Shown: positions 46,532 to 58,937, numbered from the stretch's first letter. The stretch is DNA of 64,000 nt from Photobacterium piscicola (GCF_900166965.1 NZ_FUZI01000012.1:16662-80661); one strand, 5' to 3'. Program-made: numbers and translations. The notes: generated from the sequence alone by a model not told the origin.

Positions 46532-47316
46532 TTCATGACAGTGCGAAAATTCACCCATCGGCAGTGATTGAAGATGGGGTAATCATTGGCGCTAACGTTA
46601 CAGTTGGTCCATTTACCTATATTGCAACTGGGGTTGAAATTGGTGAAGGCACTGAGGTGATGTCTCATGTCGTCATTAAAGGGCCAACAGTTATAGGTAA
46701 AGATAACCGTATTTTCCCGTTTGCAATTGTCGGTGAAGAGTGCCAAGACAAGAAGTTCAGTGGTGAAGCGACACGCTTAGAAATTGGTGATCGTAATGTG
46801 ATTCGTGAAAGCGTTCAGATTCACCGTGGCACCACACAAGATAAAGGTGTGACAGTTGTTGGTAACGACAATTTATTATGTGTTAATGCTCACATTGCGC
46901 ATGATGTGGTTGTTGGCGATCATACCCACATTGGTAACAACTCCATTTTAGGTGGTCATGTTACGGTGGGTGATTATGCAGGTGTAATGGCATTATCTGC
47001 GATTCATCCATTCTGTACTGTGGGTGCTTACAGCTACGTTGGTGGTTGTTCTGCCGTGGTACAAGATGTACCGCCGTATGTATTAGCTCAAGGTAACCAC
47101 GCTAAACCGTTTGGTTTAAACATTGTTGGCTTGCAGCGTAATGGGTTTGAAAAGCCAGAATTACACGCTATTCGTCGCGCTTATAAAGAAATTTATCGTT
47201 CAGGAAAAACACTGGCTGAAGTGAAACCAGTGCTTGCTGAAATGGCAAAAGATTGGCCGTCAGTTGCACGTTTTTCTGAATTACTTGATAACTCAGAACG
47301 CGGTATTATTCGCTAA
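46528..47316 (+). CDS. lpxA: LpxA, UDP-N-acetylglucosamine acyltransferase
   Basis: First step of lipid A synthesis. The ATG at 46528 overlaps the fabZ stop (ATGA) and gives [20 protein letters not shown], the normal LpxA start, with exactly the E. coli length (262). It has hexapeptide repeats and the catalytic His in [19 protein letters not shown] near 125. The stop overlaps the lpxB start by one base. Confidence 0.97.
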   Translation: MIHDSAKIHPSAVIEDGVIIGANVTVGPFTYIATGVEIGEGTEVMSHVVIKGPTVIGKDNRIFPFAIVGEECQDKKFSGEATRLEIGDRNVIRESVQIHRGTTQDKGVTVVGNDNLLCVNAHIAHDVVVGDHTHIGNNSILGGHVTVGDYAGVMALSAIHPFCTVGAYSYVGGCSAVVQDVPPYVLAQGNHAKPFGLNIVGLQRNGFEKPELHAIRRAYKEIYRSGKTLAEVKPVLAEMAKDWPSVARFSELLDNSERGIIR

Positions 47317-48458
47317 TGACGAAGCCTCTTCGAATAGCTATTGTCGCCGGAGAAATCTCCGGCGATATTTTAGGTGCCGGTTTTATTCAAGCCGTAAAAG
47401 CCCAATATCCCGATGCTGAATTTGTGGGTATTGCGGGGCCTCGCATGCAAGCTCAAGGCTGTGAAGCACTGTTTGATATGGAAGAGTTAGCCGTGATGGG
47501 GATCGTTGAGGTTCTTGGACGACTACCGCGGTTATTCAAAGTTAAAGCTGAATTAGTCAAATATTTCAGTGCTAATCCGCCAGATGTGTTTGTCGGTATT
47601 GATGCGCCAGATTTTAATTTACGACTTGAGAAAGACTTAAAAGATCGTGGCATTAAAACGGTGCACTATGTTAGTCCATCTGTGTGGGCATGGCGTCAAA
47701 AGCGAATCTTTAAAATTGAAGCGGCAACGAATTTAGTGTTGGCTTTTCTGCCATTTGAAAAAGCATTTTACGATAAATTTAATGTGCCATGTCAGTTTGT
47801 TGGTCATACCATGGCCGATACGATTCCATTGCAAACCGATCAAGTTGCAGCGCGTGAATTACTTGGTTTAGATCCAACTAAACGTTGGTTAGCCGTGCTT
47901 CCTGGTAGTCGTGGCAGTGAAATGGCCATGCTTGCAGAGCCTTTTATTCAAACTTGCCAAAAGCTCAAAGCAAAACACCCTGAGCTAGGGTTTGTGGTTG
48001 CATTGGTGAATGAAAAACGTCGTGCTCAATTTGAACAAGCATGGCAAGCGACTGCGCCTGAATTAGATTTTGAATTAGTGGATGATACTGCTCGAAATGT
48101 CATGATAGCGGCGGATGCGGTGTTACTCGCATCAGGTACGGTGGCATTAGAGTGTATGCTCGTGAAGCGCCCAATGGTGGTTGGCTATAAAGTGAAGCCA
48201 CTCACTGCGTGGATTGCCAAGCGAATGCTAAAAACGAAGTATGTTTCATTACCTAACATCATGGCCGATCGTGAATTAGTGACCGAACTACTTCAAGATG
48301 ATTGCACGCCAGAGAAGTTATTCCATGAAGTTGATAATATCCTTTATGGTGACATGAGTGCATTAATGGCGCAGTTTGAAAGCATGCATAAAACCATTCG
48401 TTGTAATGCTGATGAGCAAGCAGCAAAAGCCGTGTTAGCATTAATCGATAAGGCATAG
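47316..48458 (+). CDS. lpxB: LpxB, lipid-A-disaccharide synthase
   Basis: Joins UDP-diacyl-glucosamine and lipid X to form the lipid A disaccharide. 380 residues of GT19 type, with [15 protein letters not shown] at the N-terminus, [13 protein letters not shown] near 115 and LPGSRGSEM near 197. It is coupled to lpxA, and rnhB follows 5 bases after. Confidence 0.97.
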   Translation: MTKPLRIAIVAGEISGDILGAGFIQAVKAQYPDAEFVGIAGPRMQAQGCEALFDMEELAVMGIVEVLGRLPRLFKVKAELVKYFSANPPDVFVGIDAPDFNLRLEKDLKDRGIKTVHYVSPSVWAWRQKRIFKIEAATNLVLAFLPFEKAFYDKFNVPCQFVGHTMADTIPLQTDQVAARELLGLDPTKRWLAVLPGSRGSEMAMLAEPFIQTCQKLKAKHPELGFVVALVNEKRRAQFEQAWQATAPELDFELVDDTARNVMIAADAVLLASGTVALECMLVKRPMVVGYKVKPLTAWIAKRMLKTKYVSLPNIMADRELVTELLQDDCTPEKLFHEVDNILYGDMSALMAQFESMHKTIRCNADEQAAKAVLALIDKA

Positions 48459-48463
48459 TCATT

Positions 48464-49075
48464 ATGGCTGAAAAACAAGATTTCCCACCTTTTGTCTATC
48501 CGCAAGCCAACTGTATTGCGGGAGTAGATGAAGTTGGTCGTGGTCCATTAGTGGGCGCGGTCGTGACAGCAGCAGTGATTTTAGATCCTAATAATCCGAT
48601 TGTGGGATTAACTGATTCTAAAAAATTGAGCGAGAAAAAACGTAATTTACTGTTTGATGAAATCAAGCAAAAGGCATTGGCATGGTCACTTGGCCGTTGT
48701 GAAGCAGACGAAATTGATCAGTTGAATATTTTGCAAGCGACAATGGTTGCTATGCAACGCGCTGTAGCTGGGCTACATATTCAGCCTGATTTTGTACTGA
48801 TTGATGGTAATAAAACACCAGCGTTACCTATGGCTGCACAAGCGGTGGTGAAGGGCGACTTACGGGTGGCTGAAATCAGTGCGGCGTCAATTATTGCCAA
48901 AGTAACACGTGATCGTGAAATGGAAATCCTCGATGCAGAGTTTCCACAATATGGCTTTGCTAAGCATAAAGGTTATCCAACCAAAGCCCATTTTGCAGCA
49001 TTAGAACAATATGGCGCGATTGACCAGCATCGAAAAAGTTTTAAACCTGTTAAGCGCGTACTAGGGCTTGATTAA
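48464..49075 (+). CDS. rnhB: RnhB, ribonuclease HII
   Basis: Removes ribonucleotides from DNA. 203 residues with the DEDD set in [20 protein letters not shown] (near 18), [11 protein letters not shown] near 110 and [13 protein letters not shown] near 145. Last gene of the lpxD-rnhB run before a terminator. Confidence 0.97.
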   Translation: MAEKQDFPPFVYPQANCIAGVDEVGRGPLVGAVVTAAVILDPNNPIVGLTDSKKLSEKKRNLLFDEIKQKALAWSLGRCEADEIDQLNILQATMVAMQRAVAGLHIQPDFVLIDGNKTPALPMAAQAVVKGDLRVAEISAASIIAKVTRDREMEILDAEFPQYGFAKHKGYPTKAHFAALEQYGAIDQHRKSFKPVKRVLGLD

Positions 49076-49094
49076 GTCTTTGTGATTGCGTGAT

Positions 49095-49127
49095 AAAAAG
49101 GCGAACCATTTGGTATCGCCTTTTTTT
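49095..49127 (+). terminator. Terminator between rnhB and dnaE
   Basis: AAAAAGGCGA...TCGCCTTTTT with a T-run, about 70 bases before the dnaE start. Confidence 0.85.
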
Positions 49128-49195
49128 ATACGGCGAATGACTACTCGATCGGGTATAATTTTTGTTAATTAAGTAATGTAATGAATTAGGTTGTC

Positions 49196-52100
49196 ATGGC
49201 AGAACCCCGTTTTATCCACCTTCGAGTTCATAGTGATTATTCAATGATCGATGGCTTGGCGAAAGTGAAACCTATCGTTAAGCGCGCGACTGAACTTGGC
49301 ATGCCAGCACTGGCTTTAACTGATTTCACTAACCTCTGTGGTTTGGTGAAGTTTTATTTTGCTGCCCATGATGCAGGTATGAAGCCGATTATTGGTGCTG
49401 ATTTTAAAGTCCAAAGCCAAGAAATGGGCGATGAGCTATTTGAACTCACTATTTTAGCGGCCAATAATGAAGGTTATAAAAATCTAACATTATTAATTTC
49501 AGAAGCGTATCAGCGTGGCCATGTTCAGCATCAACCTGTGATTGATAAAGAATGGCTAATTAAACACCGTGAAGGGTTAATCATTTTATCCGGTGGAAGA
49601 ACGGGCGATGTTGGACGTGCATTACTAAAAGGCAATCAACAGCTGACGGATACTTGTGTTGCTTTTTATCAAACATATTTTCCTGATAATTATTATTTAG
49701 AATTGGTGCGAACAGGTCGTGTTGATGAAGATGCTTACCTGCATTTCGCCATTGAACTTGCTGAAAAATATGATTTGCCTGTGGTTGCTACCAATGATGT
49801 ACGATTATTGACCGCTGACCAATTTGATGCTCATGAGATTCGCGTTGCTATCCATGATGGTTACACCATGGTCGATCCTAATCGACCTAAGCTTTACAGT
49901 GAACAGCAATATTTGCGCAGCGAAGATGAGATGTGCGAGTTGTTTGCTGATATCCCTGAAGCACTGCAAAACTCGGTAGAAATCGCCAAACGCTGTAATG
50001 TGACAGTACGTTTAGGGGAATATTTCCTGCCGAATTTCCCTACTGGTGACATGAGTATCGAAGACTTCTTGGTGACTAAATCCCAACAAGGTCTTGAAGA
50101 GCGACTTGAATTTCTATTTCCTGATCCCGCGGTTCGCGCCCAACGTCGCCCTGAATATGATGAACGCTTAGAAATCGAATTGAAAGTTGTCAACCAAATG
50201 GGTTTCCCTGGTTACTTCTTGATCGTAATGGAATTTATTCAGTGGTCAAAAGATAACGATGTTCCTGTAGGTCCTGGTCGAGGGTCAGGTGCTGGTTCAT
50301 TAGTGGCTTACGCGTTAAAAATCACTGACTTGGATCCGCTAGAATTTGACTTACTGTTCGAACGTTTTCTTAACCCCGAACGTGTTTCCATGCCCGATTT
50401 CGATATCGACTTTTGTATGGATAAACGTGATTTAGTGATTGATCACGTTGCTGAAATGTATGGCCGTAATGCGGTATCACAGATCATTACTTTCGGTACT
50501 ATGGCTGCTAAAGCGGTTATTCGTGATGTGGGTCGTGTGCTTGGTCATCCGTATGGTTTTGTCGATCGTCTTTCTAAATTAATTCCAGCAGAACCTGGAA
50601 TGACGCTCGAAAAAGCGTTTGAAGTTGAGCCTCAATTAGGCCAATCGTATGAAGCAGATGAAGAAATTCGTGATCTGATTGATATGTGTCGCATTTTAGA
50701 AGGTGTAACACGTAACGCAGGTAAACACGCTGGTGGTGTGGTTATTTCACCGACAACCATCACTGATTTTGCACCATTATATTGTGATGCAGAGGGTAAT
50801 AACCCCGTCACCCAATTTGATAAAAATGATGTAGAAACCGCGGGCTTAGTGAAGTTCGACTTCTTGGGTTTACGGACATTAACCATCATTGATTGGGCGT
50901 TAGGGATGATCAACCCACGCCGTGTCGAGCAAGGATTAGAGCCGGTTAATATTGCTGCAATTCCTATGGCGGATAAAAAGTCATTTGATATGTTGCAACG
51001 CTCTGAATCAACCGCTGTATTCCAGCTCGAATCTCGCGGTATGAAAGATCTGATCAAACGTCTACAGCCTGACTGTTTTGAAGATATGATCGCCTTGGTG
51101 GCACTTTTCCGTCCCGGTCCGTTACAATCAGGCATGGTAGATAACTTTATTGACCGTAAGCATGGTCGAGAAGCAGTATCGTACCCGGATGAAAAATGGC
51201 AACACGAATCGCTAAAAGAAATTCTTGATCCTACCTACGGCATTATTCTGTATCAAGAACAGGTAATGCAGATCGCACAGGTTCTAGCAGGTTACACTCT
51301 TGGTGGTGCCGACATGCTACGTCGTGCGATGGGTAAGAAAAAACCATCGGAAATGGCGAAACAGCGTGCCGTATTTGAGCAAGGTGCTATCGACAACGGG
51401 GTTGATGGCGAATTGTCGATGAAGATCTTTGACTTGGTAGAGAAATTTGCCGGTTATGGTTTTAACAAATCACACTCTGCTGCTTATGCGTTAGTGTCGT
51501 ATCAAACATTGTGGTTAAAAGCCCATTATCCAGCCGAGTTTATGGCCGCGGTAATGACGGCTGATATGGATAATACTGATAAGATCATTAGCTTGGTTGA
51601 TGAATGTCACCGCATGAATCTTAAATTATTGCCGCCAGATGTGAATAAAGGTCTGTACCGCTTCAATGTTGATGATGAAGGCGCAGTCGTTTATGGTATT
51701 GGCGCGGTTAAAGGTGTCGGTGAAGGCCCGATTGAAAATATTATTAGTGCCCGCGAAAAAGACGGCCACTTTAAAGATTTATTTGATTTCTGTGCCCGTA
51801 TTGACACTAAAAAGGTCAATAAGCGTGTGCTTGAGAAGCTGATTAAATCGGGTGCATTGGATCGATTAGGGCCAAACCGTGCTGCAATGTTAGCAACACT
51901 TGATGATGCGATTAAAGCGGCGAGTCAATATCATAAAGCGCAAGAGTCGGGTCAAGAAGATCTGTTTGGTGTTTTAACTGAAGCCCCAGAAGAAGTTGAA
52001 CATGCCTATGCTAATATTGCCGAAGCGCCTGAAAGCGTTTGGCTTGAAGGTGAGCGTGAAACATTAGGGTTATACTTAACAGGTCACCCAATTAATGCTT

Positions 52101-52675
52101 ACATCTCTGAATTAAAACATTACACCACCTGGCGTTTAAAAGATGCGCAGCAAACAGGACGTGATAAAGTAGCGTCTGTTGCAGGACTTGTGATCGCTGC
52201 TCGGGTGATGACAACCAAGCGTGGTAGCCGTATTGGTTTAATGACATTAGATGATCGTTCGGGTCGTATGGAGGTGATGTTATTCACCGATGCCCTCGAT
52301 CGTTACATAGATTTGCTCGAAAAAGACAAAATAGTGGTCGTATCTGGACAGGTCAGCTTTGATGATTTCAATGGTGGCCTTAGAATGTCAGCTCGTGAAG
52401 TGCTCGATATTTCAGAAGCACGAGAAAAACATCTTCGTGGTGTCGCTATTTCGGTAACCGAAGAGCAAATCGACGAACAATTTTTTTCCCGTTTCAGCCA
52501 AGTGTTGGAACCGCATAGAGCAGGTACTGTTCCTGTTCATATGTATTATCAGCGCTCGAATGCTCGGGCCAAGTTTACCTTAGGAACAGAGTGGCGCGTA
52601 ACGCCTGCCGATAAATTATTGTCGGATTTAAAAATGCTCTTAGGTGATAAACAGGTCGAGCTTGAGTTTAATTAA
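49196..52675 (+). CDS. dnaE: DnaE, DNA polymerase III alpha subunit
   Basis: The replicative polymerase. 1159 residues, as E. coli (1160): a PHP domain ([20 protein letters not shown] at the N-terminus), palm with [14 protein letters not shown] (catalytic aspartates, near 400), fingers ([14 protein letters not shown]), a helix-hairpin-helix beta-binding part, and an OB fold (about 990-1065). A complete gene with its own upstream gap. Confidence 0.99.
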   Translation: MAEPRFIHLRVHSDYSMIDGLAKVKPIVKRATELGMPALALTDFTNLCGLVKFYFAAHDAGMKPIIGADFKVQSQEMGDELFELTILAANNEGYKNLTLLISEAYQRGHVQHQPVIDKEWLIKHREGLIILSGGRTGDVGRALLKGNQQLTDTCVAFYQTYFPDNYYLELVRTGRVDEDAYLHFAIELAEKYDLPVVATNDVRLLTADQFDAHEIRVAIHDGYTMVDPNRPKLYSEQQYLRSEDEMCELFADIPEALQNSVEIAKRCNVTVRLGEYFLPNFPTGDMSIEDFLVTKSQQGLEERLEFLFPDPAVRAQRRPEYDERLEIELKVVNQMGFPGYFLIVMEFIQWSKDNDVPVGPGRGSGAGSLVAYALKITDLDPLEFDLLFERFLNPERVSMPDFDIDFCMDKRDLVIDHVAEMYGRNAVSQIITFGTMAAKAVIRDVGRVLGHPYGFVDRLSKLIPAEPGMTLEKAFEVEPQLGQSYEADEEIRDLIDMCRILEGVTRNAGKHAGGVVISPTTITDFAPLYCDAEGNNPVTQFDKNDVETAGLVKFDFLGLRTLTIIDWALGMINPRRVEQGLEPVNIAAIPMADKKSFDMLQRSESTAVFQLESRGMKDLIKRLQPDCFEDMIALVALFRPGPLQSGMVDNFIDRKHGREAVSYPDEKWQHESLKEILDPTYGIILYQEQVMQIAQVLAGYTLGGADMLRRAMGKKKPSEMAKQRAVFEQGAIDNGVDGELSMKIFDLVEKFAGYGFNKSHSAAYALVSYQTLWLKAHYPAEFMAAVMTADMDNTDKIISLVDECHRMNLKLLPPDVNKGLYRFNVDDEGAVVYGIGAVKGVGEGPIENIISAREKDGHFKDLFDFCARIDTKKVNKRVLEKLIKSGALDRLGPNRAAMLATLDDAIKAASQYHKAQESGQEDLFGVLTEAPEEVEHAYANIAEAPESVWLEGERETLGLYLTGHPINAYISELKHYTTWRLKDAQQTGRDKVASVAGLVIAARVMTTKRGSRIGLMTLDDRSGRMEVMLFTDALDRYIDLLEKDKIVVVSGQVSFDDFNGGLRMSAREVLDISEAREKHLRGVAISVTEEQIDEQFFSRFSQVLEPHRAGTVPVHMYYQRSNARAKFTLGTEWRVTPADKLLSDLKMLLGDKQVELEFN

Positions 52676-52746
52676 GTTAGCTTGTTATTTGTGGTAGGGT
52701 ATAACCAAACCCTATCATTAAAATAAGCAAAAGGATTTTAAGTGGT

Positions 52747-53706
52747 ATGAGCCTGAACTTCCTCGAGTTTGAACAACCGATTGCAGAATTAGAAGCAAAG
52801 ATTGAAGCACTACGTGATGTATCACGCCGTGATGAGTCTAACTCGGTTGATCTTGAAAAAGAAATTGAGCAACTAGAAAAGAAAAGCCTCGAATTAACTA
52901 AGAAAATCTTTGGTGATCTTGGTGCCTGGCAGGTTGCGCAACTCGCACGCCATCCTCAGCGCCCATATACTTTTGATTATGTCGAGCACATGTTCGAAGA
53001 GTTTGATGAATTAGCCGGTGATCGTGCTTTTGCTGACGATAAAGCGTTAGTGGGCGGTATTGCGCGTATTGATGGTCGTCCAATTATGGTTATTGGTCAT
53101 CAAAAAGGACGTGGTACGACTGAAAAAGTTAAACGTAACTTTGGCATGCCAAAACCAGAAGGCTATCGTAAAGCGTTACGCCTAATGAAAATGGCAGAGC
53201 GTTTTAAAATGCCGATTGTTACTTTCATCGATACTGCGGGTGCATACCCAGGTGTTGGTGCCGAAGAACGTGGCCAATCAGAAGCAATCGCAATGAACCT
53301 CAAAGTAATGGCTGGCCTGACTGTGCCTGTTATTTGTAATGTGGTTGGTGAAGGCGGTTCTGGTGGTGCGTTAGCGATTGGTGTGGGTGATTGCGTTAAC
53401 ATGTTGCAATACTCAACCTATTCAGTGATTTCACCTGAAGGTTGTGCTTCAATTTTATGGCGTGATGCTGATAAAGCACCACAAGCTGCTGAAGCGATGG
53501 GTCTAACAGCACCTCGTTTAAAAGAGCTTGAGCTAATCGATAATATTATCGAAGAGCCATTAGGTGGCGCACACCGTAACATGCCATTAATGGCAAATAC
53601 GTTAAAAGCACAAATTAAAGCGACATTAGAAGAGTTAGATCAGTTAGATACTGAAGAACTGCTTGAACGTCGTTACCAGCGTCTAATGAGTTACGGTTAC
53701 TGTTAA
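52747..53706 (+). CDS. accA: AccA, acetyl-CoA carboxylase carboxyltransferase alpha subunit
   Basis: Makes malonyl-CoA together with AccD. 319 residues with the crotonase-like core: [20 protein letters not shown] near 118, [20 protein letters not shown] near 160 and [15 protein letters not shown] near 202. Usual length and usual position after dnaE. Confidence 0.98.
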   Translation: MSLNFLEFEQPIAELEAKIEALRDVSRRDESNSVDLEKEIEQLEKKSLELTKKIFGDLGAWQVAQLARHPQRPYTFDYVEHMFEEFDELAGDRAFADDKALVGGIARIDGRPIMVIGHQKGRGTTEKVKRNFGMPKPEGYRKALRLMKMAERFKMPIVTFIDTAGAYPGVGAEERGQSEAIAMNLKVMAGLTVPVICNVVGEGGSGGALAIGVGDCVNMLQYSTYSVISPEGCASILWRDADKAPQAAEAMGLTAPRLKELELIDNIIEEPLGGAHRNMPLMANTLKAQIKATLEELDQLDTEELLERRYQRLMSYGYC

Positions 53707-53730
53707 TCGTTGTTATTTTTACGCTTTAAG

Positions 53731-53758
53731 AAGGTCAGCATAATGCTGGCCTTTTTTT
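53731..53758 (+). terminator. Terminator of accA
   Basis: AAGGTCAGCA...TGCTGGCCTT with a T7 run. Confidence 0.85.
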
Positions 53759-53849
53759 ATCTTTTTATGTTAGCCAATGCTGTTTGTGAGTGTCGGTTGG
53801 TGTACTGCTGGTATAGACTAGATAGTCTGTTTTTAAAAGATATAAGCCA

Positions 53850-55166
53850 ATGTTGTATTCTCATTTTTGCCATCAAATATTTGTCAATCCACCTCAAACA
53901 AAACGGTTAGTATTAGCGTTAAGTGGTGGGTTAGATTCTCGTGTAATGTTGGATTTACTGGCTCGATTTATTAAGGAATATCCTGATTATCATGCTCATG
54001 CTGTCTATGTTCATCATGGACTGAGTTCCAATGCAGATCGTTGGGCGCAACAATGTGTTACTTGGTCAATAGCAAGTGGTATTGGTTGTGACATTGAGCG
54101 AGTACAGTGTGAGTTAGGCGGTGGAGCGAGTGTCGAACAAGCCGCTCGTGATGCCCGTTATCACGCGTTATCACAGCATATTCAATGTGGGGATACATTG
54201 CTGACTGCACAGCATGCTGATGATCAAATTGAAACGGTATTATTAGCCTTAAAGCGGGGGAGTGGACCTGCGGGTTTGGCAGCAATGCCAGTGTTAACCT
54301 CATTTGCAACTGGACAACATTTACGGCCGTTATTAACCATTCGTCGTGCAGATATTGAAGCTTATGGTAAACAACATCAATTACAATGGGTGGAAGATGA
54401 AAGTAATTTAGATCAACGTTACGATCGCAATTTTATTCGCCATCAAATAACACCATTGCTAAATGATCGCTGGCCGGGAATTCGTAAAGCGGTCAGTCGT
54501 AGTGCGCATTTATGTGGTGAACAAGAAGCTTTATTAGAAGAGTTATTAAGTTATCAGCTCCAACAAGCACTAAAAGATGATGGTAGTTTATATATTGCGG
54601 AAAATATCAATGCTCGTTTAGGAATGGCTTTGATTCGACAATGGTTAAAACAACAGGATGTGATCATGCCATCATTGGCACAGCTTGAACAAATTTGGTT
54701 TAATTTAGTCCAAGCCAAAGTCGATGCTAATCCACAAGTGTGTTGGCAACAGTATCAAGTACGTCGTTACCAACAGCAGTTATATCTGTTAGAACAATGG
54801 CCAGACATTAGTGATTGGCAGCATGAAGTGATAATTAACCAACCATGCCAATTACCACAAGCATTAGGGTGTGTGTGTTTGCAGCAACAAGCCCAAGCAG
54901 GATTACGTTTACCTTATGCAGATGAAGTGGTCTCTATTCGGTTTGATTATTTAGGCCCAGAGATAAAACCACAAGGCCGCAGCGGTAAGCGTAAGTTTAA
55001 AAAATTACTCCAAGAATATCAGGTGCCGAGTTGGTTACGTCGCCGTACACCAATGCTATTTTATGGTGAGCAATTAGTTGCGATGGCTGGGGTATTTGTT
55101 GTCGATGAGTTTATTGCTCCAGTAACAGCAATCACAACGGTGCAGTTTATATGGCAACGTTCATAA
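53850..55166 (+). CDS. tilS: TilS, tRNA(Ile)-lysidine synthetase
   Basis: Converts C34 of the CAU tRNA(Ile) to lysidine so that it reads AUA. 438 residues: PP-loop ATPase ALSGGLDSRVMLDLL (near 25), HHGLSSNADRWAQ near 55 and DDQIETVLLALKRGSGPAGL near 130; then the TilS substrate-binding and C-terminal domains (IKPQGRSGKRKFKKLLQEYQ). The family length is ~430. Confidence 0.95.
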   Translation: MLYSHFCHQIFVNPPQTKRLVLALSGGLDSRVMLDLLARFIKEYPDYHAHAVYVHHGLSSNADRWAQQCVTWSIASGIGCDIERVQCELGGGASVEQAARDARYHALSQHIQCGDTLLTAQHADDQIETVLLALKRGSGPAGLAAMPVLTSFATGQHLRPLLTIRRADIEAYGKQHQLQWVEDESNLDQRYDRNFIRHQITPLLNDRWPGIRKAVSRSAHLCGEQEALLEELLSYQLQQALKDDGSLYIAENINARLGMALIRQWLKQQDVIMPSLAQLEQIWFNLVQAKVDANPQVCWQQYQVRRYQQQLYLLEQWPDISDWQHEVIINQPCQLPQALGCVCLQQQAQAGLRLPYADEVVSIRFDYLGPEIKPQGRSGKRKFKKLLQEYQVPSWLRRRTPMLFYGEQLVAMAGVFVVDEFIAPVTAITTVQFIWQRS

Positions 55167-55193
55167 TTCCTTGATGGACTCTTTTTATAATAA

Positions 55194-55228
55194 AACCGCA
55201 TATGTTAATTTGTTTAACATATGCGGTT
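55194..55228. terminator. Long perfect inverted repeat after tilS
   Basis: A perfect 15-base stem (AACCGCATATGTTAA and its complement) with a 5-base loop. There is no clean T-run after it, so it is a strong RNA hairpin that may act as an mRNA 3' end; its symmetry also fits a protein-binding site. Confidence 0.5.
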
Positions 55229-55336
55229 GTTAAATAAATATTTATTCAGATCGATATTCTTTTGTTGCTAAAATATTAGAGGCATATTATTGTACTAGTT
55301 CGCTGATACAAAATAGATGCTAATAAAGGATAGAAC

Positions 55337-56548
55337 ATGAGTAAACCATCGACACTTGGAGGTGCATGCATTATTGCTAGTGTGTGCGTAGGTGCAGGCA
55401 TGCTTGGATTGCCAAGTGCAGGTGCTGGCGCATGGACATTATGGACTGTACTTGCGATCTCAGTAACGATGGTGATGATGACATTATCTGGTTGGTTATT
55501 ACTTGAAGCCTTAAAGCATTATGATTTTAAAGTGTCATTTAACACCATTACAAAAGATGTATTGAAAAGTAAAGTGAATGCGATCAATAACCTCTCGTTG
55601 TATTTTGTTGGTGGTATTTTGCTTTATGCTTATATTTCTTCATCAGGTATGATTTTTGGCGGTATATTCGATATCAATGCTAAATTAGCGTCAGTGTTAT
55701 TTGTGATTGCATCGTCTGTTTTTGTGCTTCATTCAACTCGCGCCGTTGATCGTATTTCGGTGCTGTTGATCATTTTTATGGCGATCAGTTTTATTATTGG
55801 TATTTCAGGTCTGGCGACCAATATTCAGTTACCAACATTGCTTGATAGTATCGATTCTCAAACCAGCCTTTCTCCTTATGCTCTCGCTATTTTACCCGTA
55901 GCATTAACTTCTTTTGGTTATCATCATTCAGTAAGCACCATGCGTGATTATTACCGTGATGAAAATCGTGCTAAAAACGCTATTTTAGGCGGTACCTTGA
56001 TTGCATTAACGTTTTATGTGATTTGGGTGGTGTGTATTTTTGGTAATTTACCGCGTACACAATTCGGCCCTATTGTCGCCGCTGGTGGTAGTGTTGATGC
56101 GTTAATGACTGCATTGGGTAGCGTTGTGAGCTCTAACAGTGTTAAGCAAGCTTTAAATATTTTCTCGATTGCCGCTGTTGTGTCATCATTTATTGGTGTT
56201 GGTTTAGGGGTATTTGATTATCTGGCGGATTTCTTTGGTTTTGAAGACACTAAGCAAGGCCGCTTTAAAACATGGGCGGTGACTTTTATTCCACCACTGG
56301 TGTTCTCATTATTTGCTCCGTTTGGATTTGTAGCGGCGATTGGTTTAGCGGGTGCTGCTGCGACGATTTGGACTTGTATTATTCCAGCATTGTTAGCTAA
56401 AAAACTGCGTCAGCGTCAACCTGAGCAACAAGGGTTTGTTGTACCTGGTGGCAATGTTACCATTTATGCGGTAATAATCTTTGGCGTATTAACTGCGTGT
56501 TTCCATTTATTAGCGATGGCTGATGTACTGCCGATATTCCAAGGTTAA
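55337..56548 (+). CDS. Aromatic amino acid permease of the Mtr/TnaB/TyrP family
   Basis: A 403-residue inner-membrane transporter of the HAAAP group, with about 11 membrane spans. The N-terminal GGACIIASVCVGAGMLGLPS and the ALTSFGYHHSVSTMRDYYRD segment near 192 are typical of Mtr/TnaB/TyrP symporters for tryptophan or tyrosine. I cannot tell the substrate from sequence alone. It stands as a single gene with its own terminator; no TyrR box is evident upstream. Confidence 0.88.
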   Translation: MSKPSTLGGACIIASVCVGAGMLGLPSAGAGAWTLWTVLAISVTMVMMTLSGWLLLEALKHYDFKVSFNTITKDVLKSKVNAINNLSLYFVGGILLYAYISSSGMIFGGIFDINAKLASVLFVIASSVFVLHSTRAVDRISVLLIIFMAISFIIGISGLATNIQLPTLLDSIDSQTSLSPYALAILPVALTSFGYHHSVSTMRDYYRDENRAKNAILGGTLIALTFYVIWVVCIFGNLPRTQFGPIVAAGGSVDALMTALGSVVSSNSVKQALNIFSIAAVVSSFIGVGLGVFDYLADFFGFEDTKQGRFKTWAVTFIPPLVFSLFAPFGFVAAIGLAGAAATIWTCIIPALLAKKLRQRQPEQQGFVVPGGNVTIYAVIIFGVLTACFHLLAMADVLPIFQG

Positions 56549-56587
56549 TTGAGTCATTACACCAAAGAAATGTTATTTAATAAGTAT

Positions 56588-56618
56588 AAAAAACGGCACT
56601 GATGAGTGCCGTTTTTTT
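56588..56618. terminator. Bidirectional terminator after the permease
   Basis: AAAAAACGGCACT...AGTGCCGTTTTTTT; both flanks suit termination, from the permease (plus) and the DUF4250 gene (minus). Confidence 0.85.
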
Positions 56619-56640
56619 ATTTGATGTTTATAAGTCAACG

Positions 56641-56829
56641 TTAACGAAACTGCTGTACTTCAGGTAAGAAATCAAAGCCACCGGTGGCTAATTTTGCAAT
56701 TAATTGTTCACGATCGATATCAAAAAATTTGACTAAATCATCGAGGGTATTAAATTCATCGCGGATCTTCATGTTGACGATACTCATCAACATCACAGTA
56801 TCCATAGTTTCAAATTTTGATAAATCCAT
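56641..56829 (-). CDS. DUF4250 family protein
   Basis: A 62-residue protein recognised as DUF4250 (MDTVMLMSIVNMKIRDEFNT, LDDLVKFFDIDREQL). Function unknown. It starts 3 bases after the yaeP stop, so the two form an operon. Confidence 0.8.
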   Translation of the reverse strand: MDLSKFETMDTVMLMSIVNMKIRDEFNTLDDLVKFFDIDREQLIAKLATGGFDFLPEVQQFR

Positions 56830-56832
56830 TGT

Positions 56833-57036
56833 TTAGTCCTCGTGATCACTGATCAATAAGTTGGCGGCGGCAAAAGCTGCACGTTCACGTACGTCTAATG
56901 GTAATTCAGTATTAGCGGCAATATCATCCAATGTTTTAATTGCACACTTAATTGCCGTGGGAATATAGCCTTGATCACCACTGCCAATTTGAGAGTAAGT
57001 CATTCGAATTAGCTCACAACATTGATAAACTTGCAT
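56833..57036 (-). CDS. yaeP: YaeP family protein
   Basis: A 67-residue protein of the YaeP (UPF0253) family: [20 protein letters not shown] and [18 protein letters not shown] match the conserved ends. Function unknown. It is transcribed with DUF4250 behind it and lies near proS, as in E. coli. Confidence 0.88.
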   Translation of the reverse strand: MQVYQCCELIRMTYSQIGSGDQGYIPTAIKCAIKTLDDIAANTELPLDVRERAAFAAANLLISDHED

Positions 57037-57172
57037 GGTCTTTCCTTTGCCTAAAAATATTCACATAAGATCAGAGTGACGAATGTTATGTGAATATACT
57101 TAAGCGATTATTGAGTTGAATATTATCATAGCCGTGAAAGAGATAAAAAATATTTGTGATAATTTAGTTATA

Positions 57173-57202
57173 AAAAAAGCTGCCTAAATGGGCAGCTTTT
57201 TT
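57173..57202 (-). terminator. Terminator of proS
   Basis: On the minus strand AAAAAAGCTGCC...GGCAGCTTTTTT, 20 bases after the proS stop. Confidence 0.88.
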
Positions 57203-57221
57203 AAATTTATATGGTTGTTAA

Positions 57222-58937
57222 TTAAGCCATTTTTTGCTTAAGAAAGTCCATAACATCAGCAGCAATCACTGCTTCTTTAGTACCTGTACGGCGGTTCTTA
57301 TATTCCATCTCACCATTTTCAAGGCTACGATCGCCAATTACGATAGTGTGAGGAATACCGATTAATTCCATGTCAGAGAACATCACACCTGGACGTTCTT
57401 TACGATCATCAAATAATACTTCGATACCCATTGCAGTAAGATCGGCGTATAGCTTCTCAGCTGCTTCCTGAACGCGCTCTGATTTATGCATGTTCATTGG
57501 TACGATAGCCACTTGGAAAGGCGCTAGAGCGTCAGGCCAGATGATGCCGTATTTATCATTGTTTTGTTCGATAGCTGATGCTACAACACGTGATACACCG
57601 ATACCGTAACAACCCATTTCTAGAATTGAACTCTTACCGTTCGAATCAAGTACGCTACAGTTCATCTTATCAGAGTAAGTAGTACCTAACTGGAAGATAT
57701 GACCGACTTCGATACCACGTTTTAGCATCAACGTACCTTGGCCACATGGGCTTGGATCGCCTTCAACGACGTTACGTAGATCATCAACACGGCCAAGTTC
57801 AACATCACGACCCCAGTTGATACCGATGTTGTGTTTACCGTCAACGTTAGCACCAGCAGCAAAGTCACTCATTACCGCAACACTGTGATCAACGATAAAC
57901 GGTAGTTCAAGGCCCACAGGACCTAGAGAACCAGCACCAGCACCGATAAGCTCACGCATTTCTTCTTCCGTCGCCATCTCTAATGGAGATGCAACTTCTG
58001 CAAGGTTTTCTGCTTTGATTTCGTTAAGTTCGTGGTCACCACGGATGATCAATGCCACGATAGGTGCGTCGATTTCATCAGAAGCTTTAACGAATAACGT
58101 CTTCACTGTTTTTTCGATAGCAATGCCGTGTTGTTCAACCAATTCTGCAATAGTTTTTGCATTTGGCGTATCAATAATGGTCATTGCTTGTGTTGGTTCA
58201 GCACGCTCAACAGCAGGTGCAATAGCTTCTGCTTTTTCGATGTTAGCAGCGTAATCAGATTCAGTAGAGAATGCGATTAAGTCTTCGCCGCTTTCGGCTA
58301 GTACGTGGAACTCTTGAGAACCATTACCACCGATTGCGCCTGAGTCAGCTAATACTGGACGGTATTCAAGACCCATACGGTCAAAAGCTTTACAGTAAGC
58401 AGCATGCATAGTATCGAAAGACTTTTGTAAGCCGTCTTTATCGATATCAAAGCTGTAAGCATCCATCATGCAGAATTCACGTGCACGCATTACGCCAAAA
58501 CGTGGGCGACGTTCATCACGGAATTTAGTCTGAATTTGGTATAAATTAAGTGGCAGTTGCTTGTATGAGCTTACTTCGTTACGTACAAGACTAGTGATCA
58601 CTTCTTCTGCGGTTGGGCTTAGTACAAACGGACGGAAATGACGGTCAGTAAAGCGAAGTAGTTCAGGACCCATCTTTTCAGAGCGGCCTGTCTCTTCCCA
58701 TAGTTCAAACGGCTGAACAACGGGCATCAAGGTTTCGATTGCGCCTGCATTGTCGATTTCTTGGCGAACGATGTTTTCGACTTTACGCAGCACACGCAGA
58801 CCTGTAGGTAGCCAGGTATATAGACCTGAAGCTAACTTACGGATCATGCCTGCACGTAGCATTAGTTGGTGACTAATGACTTCTGCGTCGTTTGGAGTCT
58901 CCTTCAGGGTAGAAAGAAGATATTTACTGGTACGCAT
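57222..58937 (-). CDS. proS: ProS, prolyl-tRNA synthetase (bacterial type)
   Basis: Charges tRNA(Pro). 571 residues: class II motif 2 [20 protein letters not shown] near 137, the INS editing domain inserted at about 230-390 (which hydrolyses Ala-tRNA(Pro)), motif 3 [17 protein letters not shown] near 443, and the anticodon-binding C-terminus. Same length as E. coli (572). Confidence 0.98.
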   Translation of the reverse strand: MRTSKYLLSTLKETPNDAEVISHQLMLRAGMIRKLASGLYTWLPTGLRVLRKVENIVRQEIDNAGAIETLMPVVQPFELWEETGRSEKMGPELLRFTDRHFRPFVLSPTAEEVITSLVRNEVSSYKQLPLNLYQIQTKFRDERRPRFGVMRAREFCMMDAYSFDIDKDGLQKSFDTMHAAYCKAFDRMGLEYRPVLADSGAIGGNGSQEFHVLAESGEDLIAFSTESDYAANIEKAEAIAPAVERAEPTQAMTIIDTPNAKTIAELVEQHGIAIEKTVKTLFVKASDEIDAPIVALIIRGDHELNEIKAENLAEVASPLEMATEEEMRELIGAGAGSLGPVGLELPFIVDHSVAVMSDFAAGANVDGKHNIGINWGRDVELGRVDDLRNVVEGDPSPCGQGTLMLKRGIEVGHIFQLGTTYSDKMNCSVLDSNGKSSILEMGCYGIGVSRVVASAIEQNNDKYGIIWPDALAPFQVAIVPMNMHKSERVQEAAEKLYADLTAMGIEVLFDDRKERPGVMFSDMELIGIPHTIVIGDRSLENGEMEYKNRRTGTKEAVIAADVMDFLKQKMA

